A stretch of 64,000 nucleotides of DNA from Mycobacterium sp. 236(2023) (GTDB taxonomy: Bacteria > Actinomycetota > Actinomycetes > Mycobacteriales > Mycobacteriaceae). Position numbers and translations under genes: made by a program. The notes below the pieces were generated by a model that saw nothing but the letters and a program-made list of their open reading frames with translations, did no database searches and was not told the DNA's origin. The stretch is from assembly GCF_029623955.1 (NCBI RefSeq), contig NZ_JARSBP010000012.1:42880-106879 (forward strand), given 5' to 3'. This document shows, one piece after another, positions 16,945 to 25,768 of this stretch (position 1 is the first letter of the stretch; each line of letters opens with the position of its first letter).

Positions 16945-18210
16945 ATGCAACAACCACGACGCCATTCGTTCACAAAGTCCGCACTGACCACCGGAAGCGT
17001 CGTGGCGGTGGCCAGTTTGCTGTTGGCCGGCTGCGGAAGCAAAGCCACTGAGGAAGATTCAGCAAATGCCGAGTCCTGCGTGGACACCTCGGGTGAAACC
17101 ATCAAGGTCGGTGCACTGAATTCACTGTCGGGCACGATGGCGATCTCCGAGGTCACCGTTCGCAACGCCATCGATCTGGCGGTCGAGCAGATCAACGCCG
17201 ACGGCGGCGTAATGGGCAAGCAGATCCAGCTGGTCGGCGAGGATGGCGCATCCGAGCCCACGGTTTTCGCCGAGAAGGCCGAGAAGCTCATCAGCAGCGA
17301 CTGCGTCGCCGCGGTGTTCGGCGGGTGGACCTCATCCAGCCGCAAGGCGATGCTCCCGGTGTTCGAGAGCGCGAACTCCCTGCTGTATTACCCCGTGCAG
17401 TACGAGGGCCTGGAGTCCTCCCCCAACATCTTCTACACCGGTGCGACCACCAACCAGCAGATCGTCCCTGCCCTGGACTACCTCAAGGAGCAGGGCGTCA
17501 AGTCCCTCTACCTGGTCGGTAGTGACTACGTCTTCCCGCAGACCGCCAACCGCATCATCAAGGCGTACGCCGAAGCCAACGGCATCGAGATCAAGGGCGA
17601 GGACTACACGCCGCTGGGTTCGACCGACTTCTCCACCATCGTCAACAAGGTGCGCTCCGCAGGTGCCGACGCAGTGTTCAACACGCTCAACGGCGACTCC
17701 AACGTCGCGTTCTTCCGCGAATACAAGAACGTCGGCCTGACGCCGGCCGTGATGCCGGTGGTCTCGGTGTCGATCGCCGAGGAAGAGGTCGGTGGCATCG
17801 GTGTGCAGAACATCGACGGCCAGCTGACCGCGTGGAACTACTACCAGACGATCGACACCCCGGTGAACAAGGAGTTCGTCGACGCGTACAAGGCCAAGTA
17901 CGGCGCCGACAAGCCGACCTCGGACCCGATGGAAGCCGCCTACGTGTCGGTCTACCTGTGGAAGAACACCGTCGAAAAGGCACAGTCGTTCGACGTCAAG
18001 GCAATTCAGGACAACGCCGACGGTGTCACGTTCGACGCACCGGAAGGCCTCGTCACAATCGACGGTGAGAATCACCACATCACCAAGACCGCCCGCATCG
18101 GCGAGATCCGTCCCGACGGTTTGATCTACACGATCTGGGAGTCGCCCGGCCCGATCGAGCCGGACCCGTTCCTGAAGTCCTACCCGTGGGCCGCCGGCCT
18201 GTCGGGCTGA
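16945..18210 (+). CDS. urtA: Urea ABC transporter substrate-binding lipoprotein
   Basis: This 421-residue periplasmic-binding protein of the branched-chain amino acid/urea type captures urea outside the membrane. It has a lipoprotein signal peptide ending in LLLAGC (lipid-anchored Cys near residue 31). The ligand-binding domain opens with ETIKVGALNSLSGTMAISE and contains the UrtA-typical NLLYYPVQYEGLESSPNIFYTGA-like region. I chose the ATG at 16945 because GAAAGG precedes it and it gives the proper signal peptide; a GTG at 16927 is upstream in frame. It is the first gene of urtABCDE, which supplies urea nitrogen. Nitrogen control (GlnR type) is expected but only weak sites are seen. Confidence 0.95.
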   Translation: MQQPRRHSFTKSALTTGSVVAVASLLLAGCGSKATEEDSANAESCVDTSGETIKVGALNSLSGTMAISEVTVRNAIDLAVEQINADGGVMGKQIQLVGEDGASEPTVFAEKAEKLISSDCVAAVFGGWTSSSRKAMLPVFESANSLLYYPVQYEGLESSPNIFYTGATTNQQIVPALDYLKEQGVKSLYLVGSDYVFPQTANRIIKAYAEANGIEIKGEDYTPLGSTDFSTIVNKVRSAGADAVFNTLNGDSNVAFFREYKNVGLTPAVMPVVSVSIAEEEVGGIGVQNIDGQLTAWNYYQTIDTPVNKEFVDAYKAKYGADKPTSDPMEAAYVSVYLWKNTVEKAQSFDVKAIQDNADGVTFDAPEGLVTIDGENHHITKTARIGEIRPDGLIYTIWESPGPIEPDPFLKSYPWAAGLSG

Positions 18211-18217
18211 TCCACCT

Positions 18218-19102
18218 ATGGATGTCGTAATCGGACAGCTGGCAACAGGATTGAGCCTCGGCTCAATCCTGTTGCTGGCCGCACTGGGATTGTCCCTGAC
18301 GTTCGGCCAGATGGGCGTCATCAACATGGCGCACGGCGAGTTCATCATGGCCGGCTGCTACACCGCCTACGTGGTGCAGCAGATCGTATCGAGTGCCGGT
18401 GTCTCGCTGATCATCTCGCTGGTTCTCGGTTTCTTCATCGGCGGTGCGATGGGTGCGCTGCTCGAGGTGACGCTGATCCAGCGCATGTACGACCGACCTC
18501 TGGACACGCTGCTGGTCACGTTCGGCGTCGGTCTGGTCCTGCAGCAGGTGGCACGCGACATCTTCGGCGCACCCGCAGTCAATGTCGTCGCCCCCGAATG
18601 GCTGTCCGGCGGTCTGGAAATCATGGGTGCGGTCGTCCCGAAGACACGCATCTTCATCCTGGTGCTGGCCGTCGTGTGCGTCGCGGTGCTGGCCGCTGTG
18701 CTCAAGGTGAGTCCGATGGGACGCCGGATCCGCGCCGTCGTGCAGAACCGCGATCTCGCTGAGACCAGCGGTATCTCGTCACGCAAGACCGACATCACGA
18801 CGTTCTTCATCGGATCGGGCCTCGCGGCCGTTGCCGGTGTCGCGCTGACGTTGATCGGGTCGACCAGTCCGACCATCGGCCAGAGCTATCTGATCGACGC
18901 GTTCCTCGTCGTCGTGATCGGTGGACTCGGGCAGATCAAGGGCACTGTCATCGCGGCCTTCGCACTCGGCTTCCTGAACTCGTTCATCGAGTACAACACC
19001 ACCGCATCGCTGGCGAAGGTGATCGTCTTCGTGATCATCGTGATCTTCCTGCAGGTGCGACCGCAGGGTCTGTTCACCGTGCGGACAAGGAGTCTCGTAT
19101 GA
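18218..19102 (+). CDS. urtB: Urea ABC transporter permease UrtB
   Basis: This 294-residue LivH-family permease has about eight membrane segments and forms one half of the transmembrane urea channel. The N-terminal GLSLGSILLLAALGLSLTFGQMGVINMAHGEF segment is the family hallmark, and the conserved RAVVQNRDLAETSGI loop lies between the last membrane segments. Here only the permease domain is present; many UrtB proteins elsewhere have a longer N-terminal region. It starts 7 bases after urtA and its TGA overlaps the urtC ATG. Confidence 0.95.
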   Translation: MDVVIGQLATGLSLGSILLLAALGLSLTFGQMGVINMAHGEFIMAGCYTAYVVQQIVSSAGVSLIISLVLGFFIGGAMGALLEVTLIQRMYDRPLDTLLVTFGVGLVLQQVARDIFGAPAVNVVAPEWLSGGLEIMGAVVPKTRIFILVLAVVCVAVLAAVLKVSPMGRRIRAVVQNRDLAETSGISSRKTDITTFFIGSGLAAVAGVALTLIGSTSPTIGQSYLIDAFLVVVIGGLGQIKGTVIAAFALGFLNSFIEYNTTASLAKVIVFVIIVIFLQVRPQGLFTVRTRSLV

Positions 19103-20208
19103 GAACCATCCTCGGACGTTGGCAGACCTGGGCGGGCTTCGGACTGGCCGCGGTTGTCCTGTTCGGGGTGGCGCCCGTCGTACTGTCGGACTTCCGCCTC
19201 AGCCTGCTGGGCAAGTTCCTGTGCTTCGCGATCGTGGCCGTCGGCATCGGGTTGGCCTGGGGCCGGGGCGGCATGCTGGTCCTGGGTCAGGGCGTGTTCT
19301 TCGGTCTCGGCGGCTACATGATGGCGATGCATCTCAAGATCGCTGACGCGGAGATACGCGGTGACGAGGTGCCCGATTTCATGCAGATCCAGGGCGTGCG
19401 CGAACTGCCCGGGTACTGGTCGCCTTTTGCGTCGCCGATCGTCACGCTGCTGGCCATCGTGGTGATCCCGACCGGCATCGCGGCGGCACTGGGTTTCGGC
19501 GTTTTCAAGCGCAAGGTCAAGGGTGCCTACTTCGCGATCCTGTCCCAGGCGCTGGCGGCCGCCTTGGCGATCCTGCTGGTCGGGCAGACCAGCCTCGGAG
19601 GGTCCAACGGCCTCAACAGGTTCCGCACGTTCTTCGGGTTCACCCTCAATGACCCGGCGAACCGACGAATGCTGTACTTCATCGCCGCGGCGGTGCTGCT
19701 CATCGTGGTTGCCGTCGTCCGTCAGCTCATGCAGAGCCGGTATGGCGAACTGCTCGTCGCCGTCCGCGACGGTGAGGAGCGGGTGCGCTTCCTCGGTTAC
19801 GACCCCGCCAACGTCAAGGTCGTGGCCTACACGGTGGCGGCACTGTTCGCCAGCATCGCGGGCGCGTTGTTCGCCCCCATCGTCGGCTTCATCGCACCGT
19901 CTCAGGTCGGCATCCTGCCGTCCATCGCGTTCCTCATCGGCGTGGCGATCGGCGGACGGGCCACCTTGCTGGGGCCAGTGCTCGGCGCCATCGGTGTGGC
20001 GTGGGCGCAAACCCTGTTCTCCGAACGCTTCCCGTCGGCCTGGACCTACGGGCAGGGTGCACTGTTCATCATCGTCGTCGGCTTCTTCCCGGCCGGCCTG
20101 GCAGGTCTCGGCGTGTTCCTGCACCGCCGACGCAAGGCCAAAGCCGGGGCTGAACCGCCAGACAAGACGCCCGACCCCGACGAAGAGAAGGTGGGCGCCA
20201 GCTCATGA
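19099..20208 (+). CDS. urtC: Urea ABC transporter permease UrtC
   Basis: This 369-residue LivM-family permease partners UrtB in the membrane. It has about ten hydrophobic segments, the GWGRGGMLVLGQGVFFGLGGYMMAM-type motif early in the chain, and the conserved YGELLVAVRDGEERVRFLGYD cytoplasmic loop that contacts the ATPases. A charged C-terminal tail rich in Asp, Glu and Lys (about residues 345-369) is longer than usual. ATGA overlaps link it to both urtB and urtD. Confidence 0.95.
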   Translation: MRTILGRWQTWAGFGLAAVVLFGVAPVVLSDFRLSLLGKFLCFAIVAVGIGLAWGRGGMLVLGQGVFFGLGGYMMAMHLKIADAEIRGDEVPDFMQIQGVRELPGYWSPFASPIVTLLAIVVIPTGIAAALGFGVFKRKVKGAYFAILSQALAAALAILLVGQTSLGGSNGLNRFRTFFGFTLNDPANRRMLYFIAAAVLLIVVAVVRQLMQSRYGELLVAVRDGEERVRFLGYDPANVKVVAYTVAALFASIAGALFAPIVGFIAPSQVGILPSIAFLIGVAIGGRATLLGPVLGAIGVAWAQTLFSERFPSAWTYGQGALFIIVVGFFPAGLAGLGVFLHRRRKAKAGAEPPDKTPDPDEEKVGASS

Positions 20209-21038
20209 GCGACGTCGAAGCGAGCACCGCAGGCAAGGAACCCGCCGTCGGCGGCAATGTCGGCATGGGCACGCAGTACCTCGAAGTGCGGGGACTGACA
20301 GTCGATTTCGACGGCTTCAAGGCTGTCAGCGACGTCGACCTCACCCTGTTCCAAGGGGACCTGCGGTTCCTCATCGGCCCCAACGGCGCGGGAAAGACCA
20401 CCGTCATCGATGCCATCACCGGCCTGGTGTCGGCGACCGGATCGGTGAACAAGTCGGGCATCGAGCTGCTCGGCAAGAAGGTGCACCAGATCGCGCGCAA
20501 CGGGGTCGGGCGCACGTTCCAGACCGCGAGCGTGTTCGAACAGCTCACCGTGCTGCAGAACCTCGACATTGCCGCGGGCGCAGGACGATCGGTCTGGACA
20601 CTGTTGCGGAGGCGCAACAGCGTGCTGCCCGCTATCGAGCAGGCGCTGCACACGATCGGGCTCACCCACCTGGCCGACAAGCCGGCAGGCGTGCTCGCCC
20701 ACGGGCAGAAGCAGTGGCTGGAGATCGGCATGCTGCTGGTGCAGAACGCCGACGTGCTTCTGCTCGACGAGCCGGTGGCCGGCATGAGCACCGAAGAGCG
20801 TGAAGAGACCGGAAACCTGTTGCGCCGCATTGGTGCTGAACGCACCGTTGTCGTCGTCGAACACGATATGGACTTCATGCGGGCCTTCGCCACGTCGGTG
20901 ACCGTGCTGGCGCGTGGCCAGGTCATCGCCGAAGGTTCTGTCGCTGAAGTCCAGGCCAACCCGAAAGTCCAGGAGGTCTACCTGGGTACCGCCGCGGCCG
21001 GAGCCGACGGAATCGAACTCGTCGAGGAGAACTCCTGA
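20205..21038 (+). CDS. urtD: Urea ABC transporter ATPase UrtD
   Basis: This 277-residue ABC ATPase of the LivG type drives urea uptake. Walker A GPNGAGKT lies near residue 58, followed by the Q-loop region GVGRTFQTASVF. The signature is degenerate (LAHGQKQWLEIGM in place of LSGGQ), as is common in UrtD. Walker B is LLLLDEPVAGM and the switch His is in VVVEHDMDF. An N-terminal extension of about 20 residues precedes the domain. Its TGA shares an A-T-G with urtE (TGATG). Confidence 0.95.
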   Translation: MSDVEASTAGKEPAVGGNVGMGTQYLEVRGLTVDFDGFKAVSDVDLTLFQGDLRFLIGPNGAGKTTVIDAITGLVSATGSVNKSGIELLGKKVHQIARNGVGRTFQTASVFEQLTVLQNLDIAAGAGRSVWTLLRRRNSVLPAIEQALHTIGLTHLADKPAGVLAHGQKQWLEIGMLLVQNADVLLLDEPVAGMSTEEREETGNLLRRIGAERTVVVVEHDMDFMRAFATSVTVLARGQVIAEGSVAEVQANPKVQEVYLGTAAAGADGIELVEENS

Positions 21039-21730
21039 TGCTCGAAATGGTCGATGTGCACACCGGTTACGGACGCAGCGAGGTCATTCACGGCGCCACC
21101 ATCAAGGTGCCCGCGGACGGCGTGGCAGCTGTGATGGGCCACAACGGTGCAGGCAAGACGACGCTGCTTCGCGCAGCGGTGGGTCTGCTGAAATGCACCT
21201 CGGGCAAGGTCATGTTCGACGGCGAGGACATCACCAAATTGCGACCGAGTGCACGGGTGGCGAAGGGTCTGGCCTATGTGCCGCAAGGGCAGCAGTCGTT
21301 CGGGCAGCTGACGACCGCCGAGAACCTGCAGGTGGTGGCCGACGGCCGCAAGAACGGCAAGAAGCTGATCGACGAACAGCTCGACCTCTTCCCCGCGCTC
21401 AAGGAGCTCCTGACCCGGCGCGCCGGCCTGCTCTCCGGTGGTCAGCGACAGCAGCTGGCGATCGCGCGCGCGCTGATCACCGAGCCCAAATGCCTGATCC
21501 TCGACGAGCCGACCGAAGGCATCCAGCCGTCGGTCGTCCACGAGATCGAGGAGACGATCACAGCGCTGACCGAGCGGGGCAATCTCGGCGTCCTGCTCGT
21601 CGAGCAGCACATCGGTTTCGCGCTGGAATCGTCACAGCGCTACTACATCCTGGAGGCCGGCCGCATCACCAACAGTGGTACGGGAGGTTCGGCGTCAGAG
21701 GCCGACGTCCGCGCCGCAATGGCGATCTAG
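21038..21730 (+). CDS. urtE: Urea ABC transporter ATPase UrtE
   Basis: This 230-residue LivF-type ATPase pairs with UrtD. It has Walker A GHNGAGKT near residue 35, Q-loop YVPQGQQSFGQLT, a perfect signature LSGGQRQQLAIARAL, Walker B LILDEPTEGIQP and the switch VEQHIGFAL. The QGQQ-S-F-G-Q-L-T stretch is characteristic of UrtE. It closes the urt operon. A strong hairpin element begins 12 bases downstream and may end transcription. No urease or urea carboxylase genes lie in this window, so imported urea must be used by enzymes encoded elsewhere. Confidence 0.95.
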   Translation: MLEMVDVHTGYGRSEVIHGATIKVPADGVAAVMGHNGAGKTTLLRAAVGLLKCTSGKVMFDGEDITKLRPSARVAKGLAYVPQGQQSFGQLTTAENLQVVADGRKNGKKLIDEQLDLFPALKELLTRRAGLLSGGQRQQLAIARALITEPKCLILDEPTEGIQPSVVHEIEETITALTERGNLGVLLVEQHIGFALESSQRYYILEAGRITNSGTGGSASEADVRAAMAI

Positions 21731-21733
21731 TAG

Positions 21734-21775
21734 TTCGCACCGCGAGCGCGCGTGTCTGCACGCGGGCGCGCCGGT
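21734..21775 (+). repeat. 42-bp intergenic repeat, copy A
   Basis: This 42-base stretch matches 25177-25218 on the opposite strand at 35 of 42 positions. The two copies lie on either side of the large secreted-protein gene. I recall similar dispersed palindromic repeats between genes of non-tuberculous mycobacteria, but that is not verified here. Confidence 0.65.
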
Positions 21776-21801
21776 AATTCTGTGCAAATACGCGCGCTCG
21801 C
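21742..21801. terminator. Stem-loop between convergent urtE and the surface-protein gene
   Basis: Two 20-base arms (21742-21761 and 21782-21801) are complementary at 18 of 20 positions around a 20-base loop. The element lies exactly between two convergent genes, so a bidirectional terminator role fits. Its left half recurs in inverted orientation at 25177-25218, so it also looks like a dispersed intergenic repeat. Confidence 0.6.
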
Positions 21802-21822
21802 AATAGGTTTCGATCGGTTGCG

Positions 21823-24780
21823 CTAGTTCCCGAAAGTCCTGGTGGTGTTGTTCCACTGGACCCACGCACGCGAGAAGTAGGTGGAGTCGACGATGCCGTT
21901 GGTGACTCGGTAATAACCGTCGTAGACGGTATAGATCTGGATACCGGTTTGCTGGGTTCCGGCACCGTTGCTATTGCCTGTCCAACTGAACGTGTGCTGG
22001 TTACCCGCGTTGATGGTGACCGATCCCCGAGACAGCGTGTACCACGGGGAGCCGGTGCCGTTGTTCGACGAGTTCAAGCCGCCGCTCAGGTCGTCGCCAT
22101 CGGGGTCGGTCGTCGTAGCCGTCGCGGTGCAGGTGCCGAATCCACATGCTGGATTGTTGGTGCTGATCGTGGGGTTGGCGTTGATCGCGTAGATCGGGAC
22201 CTTCACCGTGACCTGAGCGGTGCCGCCGAACCCGTCCGAGACGGTGGCGGTGAACGCATCCTCCCAGGCTGCGAGGGCGACACCATTGAACGTGCTGCCC
22301 GCGGCCCCGATCCTGGCCACCGCATGGCGCTGGGCGACCGTTAGGTTGCTCGTGTAGGTGAACGTACCGTCGGCGGCGAAGGTGATGGTTCCGCCCCTCG
22401 CCGAGGTGGCGGTCGTCCAGATCGGCGCGTCACCGTCGGCGTCGGCGTAGGTCAGTTTCCCGGTACTGGTCTGCGTCGTGCCGTTGAGTGTGCCCACCGT
22501 CGGCGTTGTGGTCACGACCACCGTCGGGGAGGTGTTGGGCACCGTGGGCTGGACCGTCATCCGCAGGGTGACCTGGCGACCGTTGGCATCGGTGGCGATG
22601 ATCGTGACCACGTCGTCGGCCGTCGTGCTGTGCCCCAGGCCCGAGTTGCGCGTGTAGGTGAAGGCGCCGTTAGCAGGGTTGAACGACGTCACGGAGCCCT
22701 TGCCCGGAGCCGTACCCAGCGAGTAACTGGTGAACACGCCCGGTTGGTTGGTTGAGCCCGGTACCGAACCGGTGACGATGTTGTCCGCAGGTTTGGTGAC
22801 GTTGGTCGGGGTGATCGACGTGGTGTTGGGCACCGTGACCGTGATGACGGTGTTTCCGTGATGACCGTCGTTGATATTCACCTGGAAGCTCTGCGTGCCT
22901 GAGACCGTCGACGTCGAGACATAGGTGTACTCACCGGTCGTCGGGTTGATCGTGACGATGCCGCCATTGTTGGCGCCGTTCTTCGTGTACGCCGAGTTGC
23001 CGGACAGGCCGTTGACCGACGAGCCGACGAGCGAGTACTTCAGGGTGTCGCCATCGGAATCGGCGCCGGTGACTTTGCCCTTCACCACGCCCGCCGCGTC
23101 GGTGCCCGTGACGGCGTTGGAACCCGTCGGGTTGGCGTTCGTCCCGCCGATGATCTCGATCCGGAACGTGAGGGTGTAGGGAGCACCGTCCGCGGACAGC
23201 ACCGGAACCTGCACGGTGTCGTATCGGTCGGCCTCGTTCTCCGAAGTCGACCGGTGGAAGAACGCCGCGTCGTGGAAGTGCGGATCCCATACCGCCGGCG
23301 GAGTGTAGGTAAATCCACCGGTGTCGTTGTTGATCGTGACCAACGCGTTGGTCGCCGACGAGAATGTCCCGCCCTGGGACACGCCGAAGAATTTGACCGG
23401 GTTGCCGTCCTGATCGAGCACGTGGAAGGTACCGGCTGCGTACAGACCCAACGCGTTCTTGTAATGCCAGCTGTCGTACGTCGTGGTCGTTGAGTACGTC
23501 TGCAGGGCGGCCATTTCCTGGAACCGCTTGTAGATGCCAACGAACGCGATGTAGGTGACGATGGTGAATGGATTGGTCTGCGCTTCGGTCCAGGTGGGAA
23601 ACGTTACGTTCCAGGCTCTTTCCGGCTCGTCGAAGGCGCCGCCGTCGCCTCCGAGCAGCGCCGCCGCCTGTGCTGCAACTACTTTCGCAGAGAGGCTCGA
23701 GAAGTTACTGAGGTCGGAGACGGTGGCGTTGGCGCCGGTCGTCGCCTTGATGACGTGGATAGCCCACTGCTGCGGGTCATAGATGCCGTTGAGCATGTCT
23801 TGTAGAACCGTTGCCGTCCCGACAACCGCAGCACCCATGATCTTGTACGGCGAGATGATGTCCAGCGTGCCCGCACCGTCGGCAAGCTTGAACGGCGGCA
23901 CGACCCGGTTGAGGAAGTCGCCCATCGCATTGAATCTGTCGGTGGTCGTGGAACTCGGGGGTAGCGAGACGAAAAAGGTTCCGATGATGCCGATCAAATC
24001 CGGAAGCCACCGCGCAGGACTGAAGAGGGACGCGGTCGCAGTGACATTGTCGAGCTGATTGTTGGCGGCGTCGAGGCTCTGGTCCGTTTGGCGATTGGTG
24101 ATCGTGACGAAGTTGCGCGGCGTACCGGGCCAAGCCCCTATTGGGGTGCCAGGCCAGGCCGCAAGGCGGCTGATCGCACGCTGCAGCACGCTTTGGAACA
24201 ACAATTCGTTAGGCGTCGCGGTCGCAGCGGCACTCGGCGCCGCGGCCGCGGCAAGCGCGACGGGCCTGATGACCTCGGTCGACTCCGTCTCGGTTATGGG
24301 CGTCTCGGTATCGTCCACCGTCGCTGTGGATTCGACCGACGACTCGGCCTCGAGGTCGGCCTCGGATGACTCGACCGGGTCGGCCGTCGTCGGTTCCTGC
24401 GCGTCGTCGGATTCTCCGTCCGACGCGTCGTCGACGACGTCCTCGTCATCACCATCGGCTTCGGCGTCAGCATCATCCTGCTGAGAACTCGGAGCTTCCG
24501 CCCGATGCTTCGCCCTCTGTGGGGGTGCGTCGTCGGCACCGGACGTGGCCGTCGGGCCGCCGCCATCATCGCTGCTGGAGCCGTCCGCACTGGACGATGA
24601 ATCACTGGAACTAGACGAGTCATCCGTAGCAGCCGACGCGACACCCTGGCCGCCCGCAATCGCCGCCGCGAGCCCGAAGCCGACCGCACCCGCTTGTAGC
24701 CACCGCACGCAACCAGAGCCGGAGTTCTTGCGGTGACGGCCTTTGGCCCGGCGCGGCTTCCGTGGGCTGGCGGCGGCCAT
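21823..24780 (-). CDS. Large secreted protein with VCBS/cadherin-like repeats
   Basis: This 985-residue exported protein has a basic N-terminus, a hydrophobic signal core (about residues 28-45) and a GVASAA cleavage region. A long Ser/Asp/Glu-rich low-complexity stretch follows (about residues 50-180). The rest is Thr/Asn/Asp/Gly-rich with repeated DxDGDxL and YTYTP- or FTYT-type motifs, typical of VCBS/cadherin-like beta domains of surface adhesins. There is no LPXTG or membrane anchor at the C-terminus. The ATG at 24780 follows GGGGAG. It is probably a cell-surface or secreted structural protein; function is unknown. Its long serine/aspartate tracts make it a likely site of length variation between strains. 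Confidence 0.8.
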   Translation of the reverse strand: MAAASPRKPRRAKGRHRKNSGSGCVRWLQAGAVGFGLAAAIAGGQGVASAATDDSSSSSDSSSSADGSSSDDGGGPTATSGADDAPPQRAKHRAEAPSSQQDDADAEADGDDEDVVDDASDGESDDAQEPTTADPVESSEADLEAESSVESTATVDDTETPITETESTEVIRPVALAAAAAPSAAATATPNELLFQSVLQRAISRLAAWPGTPIGAWPGTPRNFVTITNRQTDQSLDAANNQLDNVTATASLFSPARWLPDLIGIIGTFFVSLPPSSTTTDRFNAMGDFLNRVVPPFKLADGAGTLDIISPYKIMGAAVVGTATVLQDMLNGIYDPQQWAIHVIKATTGANATVSDLSNFSSLSAKVVAAQAAALLGGDGGAFDEPERAWNVTFPTWTEAQTNPFTIVTYIAFVGIYKRFQEMAALQTYSTTTTYDSWHYKNALGLYAAGTFHVLDQDGNPVKFFGVSQGGTFSSATNALVTINNDTGGFTYTPPAVWDPHFHDAAFFHRSTSENEADRYDTVQVPVLSADGAPYTLTFRIEIIGGTNANPTGSNAVTGTDAAGVVKGKVTGADSDGDTLKYSLVGSSVNGLSGNSAYTKNGANNGGIVTINPTTGEYTYVSTSTVSGTQSFQVNINDGHHGNTVITVTVPNTTSITPTNVTKPADNIVTGSVPGSTNQPGVFTSYSLGTAPGKGSVTSFNPANGAFTYTRNSGLGHSTTADDVVTIIATDANGRQVTLRMTVQPTVPNTSPTVVVTTTPTVGTLNGTTQTSTGKLTYADADGDAPIWTTATSARGGTITFAADGTFTYTSNLTVAQRHAVARIGAAGSTFNGVALAAWEDAFTATVSDGFGGTAQVTVKVPIYAINANPTISTNNPACGFGTCTATATTTDPDGDDLSGGLNSSNNGTGSPWYTLSRGSVTINAGNQHTFSWTGNSNGAGTQQTGIQIYTVYDGYYRVTNGIVDSTYFSRAWVQWNNTTRTFGN

Positions 24781-24945
24781 GCAGCTCCCCTGCTCTGTCG
24801 TTTCCAGCCCACCCGCTGTGGCGTGTCGGCATCCCGGCGAGGAACGCGCACAGCTATGCGTTCCCACTTCTAAGCAAATATCACAACGCGACAAATTATG
24901 ACTTCACGCGTGCACGCCCAAAGAGAGCGATGCACGTCACAGTAG

Positions 24946-24963
24946 ATTAACACGAACGTTAAT
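24946..24963. promoter_or_regulatory. ATTAAC-N6-GTTAAT inverted repeat
   Basis: These perfect 6-bp arms are separated by ACGAAC. The repeat lies 166 bases upstream of the large secreted-protein start. It could be a repressor site; evidence is symmetry only. Confidence 0.4.
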
Positions 24964-25176
24964 AGTGACAAATGAGACGTGTTACCACAAAGCTCTGAAC
25001 AGACACGATGATGCTCACAGACTGCTCAGCACCTTGGTGAATTGGCTAAATATCGACGTCAACAAGCAATCCGCTTACCGAACACCGTGCCGATCGACGG
25101 CTACCGACACTCTACGCAAAGTGTCCATGCGACAGAATTCGCAAACTCCGGCGCAAACTTCACCTCCCCCGTGTGC

Positions 25177-25218
25177 ATCGGCGCGTCGGTGTGCAGACCC
25201 GCACGCTCGCGGTGCGAG
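25177..25218 (-). repeat. 42-bp intergenic repeat, copy B (inverted relative to copy A)
   Basis: It matches the reverse complement of 21734-21775 at 35 of 42 positions, with the conserved core GTGCAGAC and GCTCGCGGTGCGA. Unlike copy A it lacks the second hairpin arm. It ends 17 bases before the start of the next gene. Confidence 0.65.
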
Positions 25219-25235
25219 GTGACAGACTTCCCGGC

Positions 25236-25763
25236 ATGCGTGTACTCGCCGACGCCGGCAGGCTCGTCGTCGCCGAGGACGGACCCAACGTGCTGGTCAT
25301 CGACCGGGGCAACGGGCCATCGGAGATCACCGTGTTCGTGCTGCTGGTGATCACGCTGGTCTTCGGCATGTTCGGGCTGGTCACCCTCCTCATGTCGGTG
25401 GCGGGCTCGATGTCGACGGTGTCGCTGCCGGTCTCCACCGCGTTGCTCGGCATCGGGATCCTCGCCGGATTCGGCATGGCGTACGGTGCCCGGTCCCTGC
25501 GCCGCAGCCGACTGACTCCACTGGAGTCGCTCCGGCCCGTCGCCGTGTTCGACCGGCTCCGGCGAACCTACGTCGATGCCGACGGACAGATCGTCGCACC
25601 GCTGGATCAGGTCCGCATCGAGCGGCGTATGCAGATCGGTTCGAGCTCACAGAAACTGGTGGCCGTGACACCGACAGGCGAGCGAGTTCTGATGCGGGGC
25701 AACCCGTTCGGTGCCTCCATCGGCAACATCGACGATGTGCTCAACGCCGCCCTCTGGCGCTAG
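25236..25763 (+). CDS. Two-segment membrane protein of unknown function
   Basis: This 175-residue protein has two hydrophobic segments (about residues 28-58 and 66-88) followed by a soluble C-terminal domain of about 85 residues rich in beta-type sequence (QIVAPLDQVRIERRM, KLVAVTPTGERVLM). The topology suggests an inner-membrane protein with a cytoplasmic PH-like or bPH-type domain, but this is a guess. The ATG at 25236 was chosen because earlier in-frame codons lie in the intergenic repeat. It ends 5 bases from the convergent LysB-like gene. Although it is next to the lysis cassette, it is on the other strand and does not look like a holin. Confidence 0.65.
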   Translation: MRVLADAGRLVVAEDGPNVLVIDRGNGPSEITVFVLLVITLVFGMFGLVTLLMSVAGSMSTVSLPVSTALLGIGILAGFGMAYGARSLRRSRLTPLESLRPVAVFDRLRRTYVDADGQIVAPLDQVRIERRMQIGSSSQKLVAVTPTGERVLMRGNPFGASIGNIDDVLNAALWR

Positions 25764-25768
25764 GCACC

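Larger units (their letters stand above)
24781..25235. other. 455-base intergenic region between divergent surface-protein and membrane-protein genes
   Basis: This region is AT-richer than its surroundings. It contains the ATTAAC-N6-GTTAAT inverted repeat (24946-24963) and, near its right end, copy B of the 42-bp repeat. It should hold the promoters of both divergent genes, but I cannot place -10 and -35 elements with confidence. No convincing small gene was seen. Confidence 0.6.

Noticed and set aside
21823..24780. CRISPR-like repetition suggested by recurrent motifs
   Set aside because: The repetition is at protein level (beta-domain motifs) within one frame; no regularly spaced identical DNA repeats exist. 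No CRISPR array was seen in the window.
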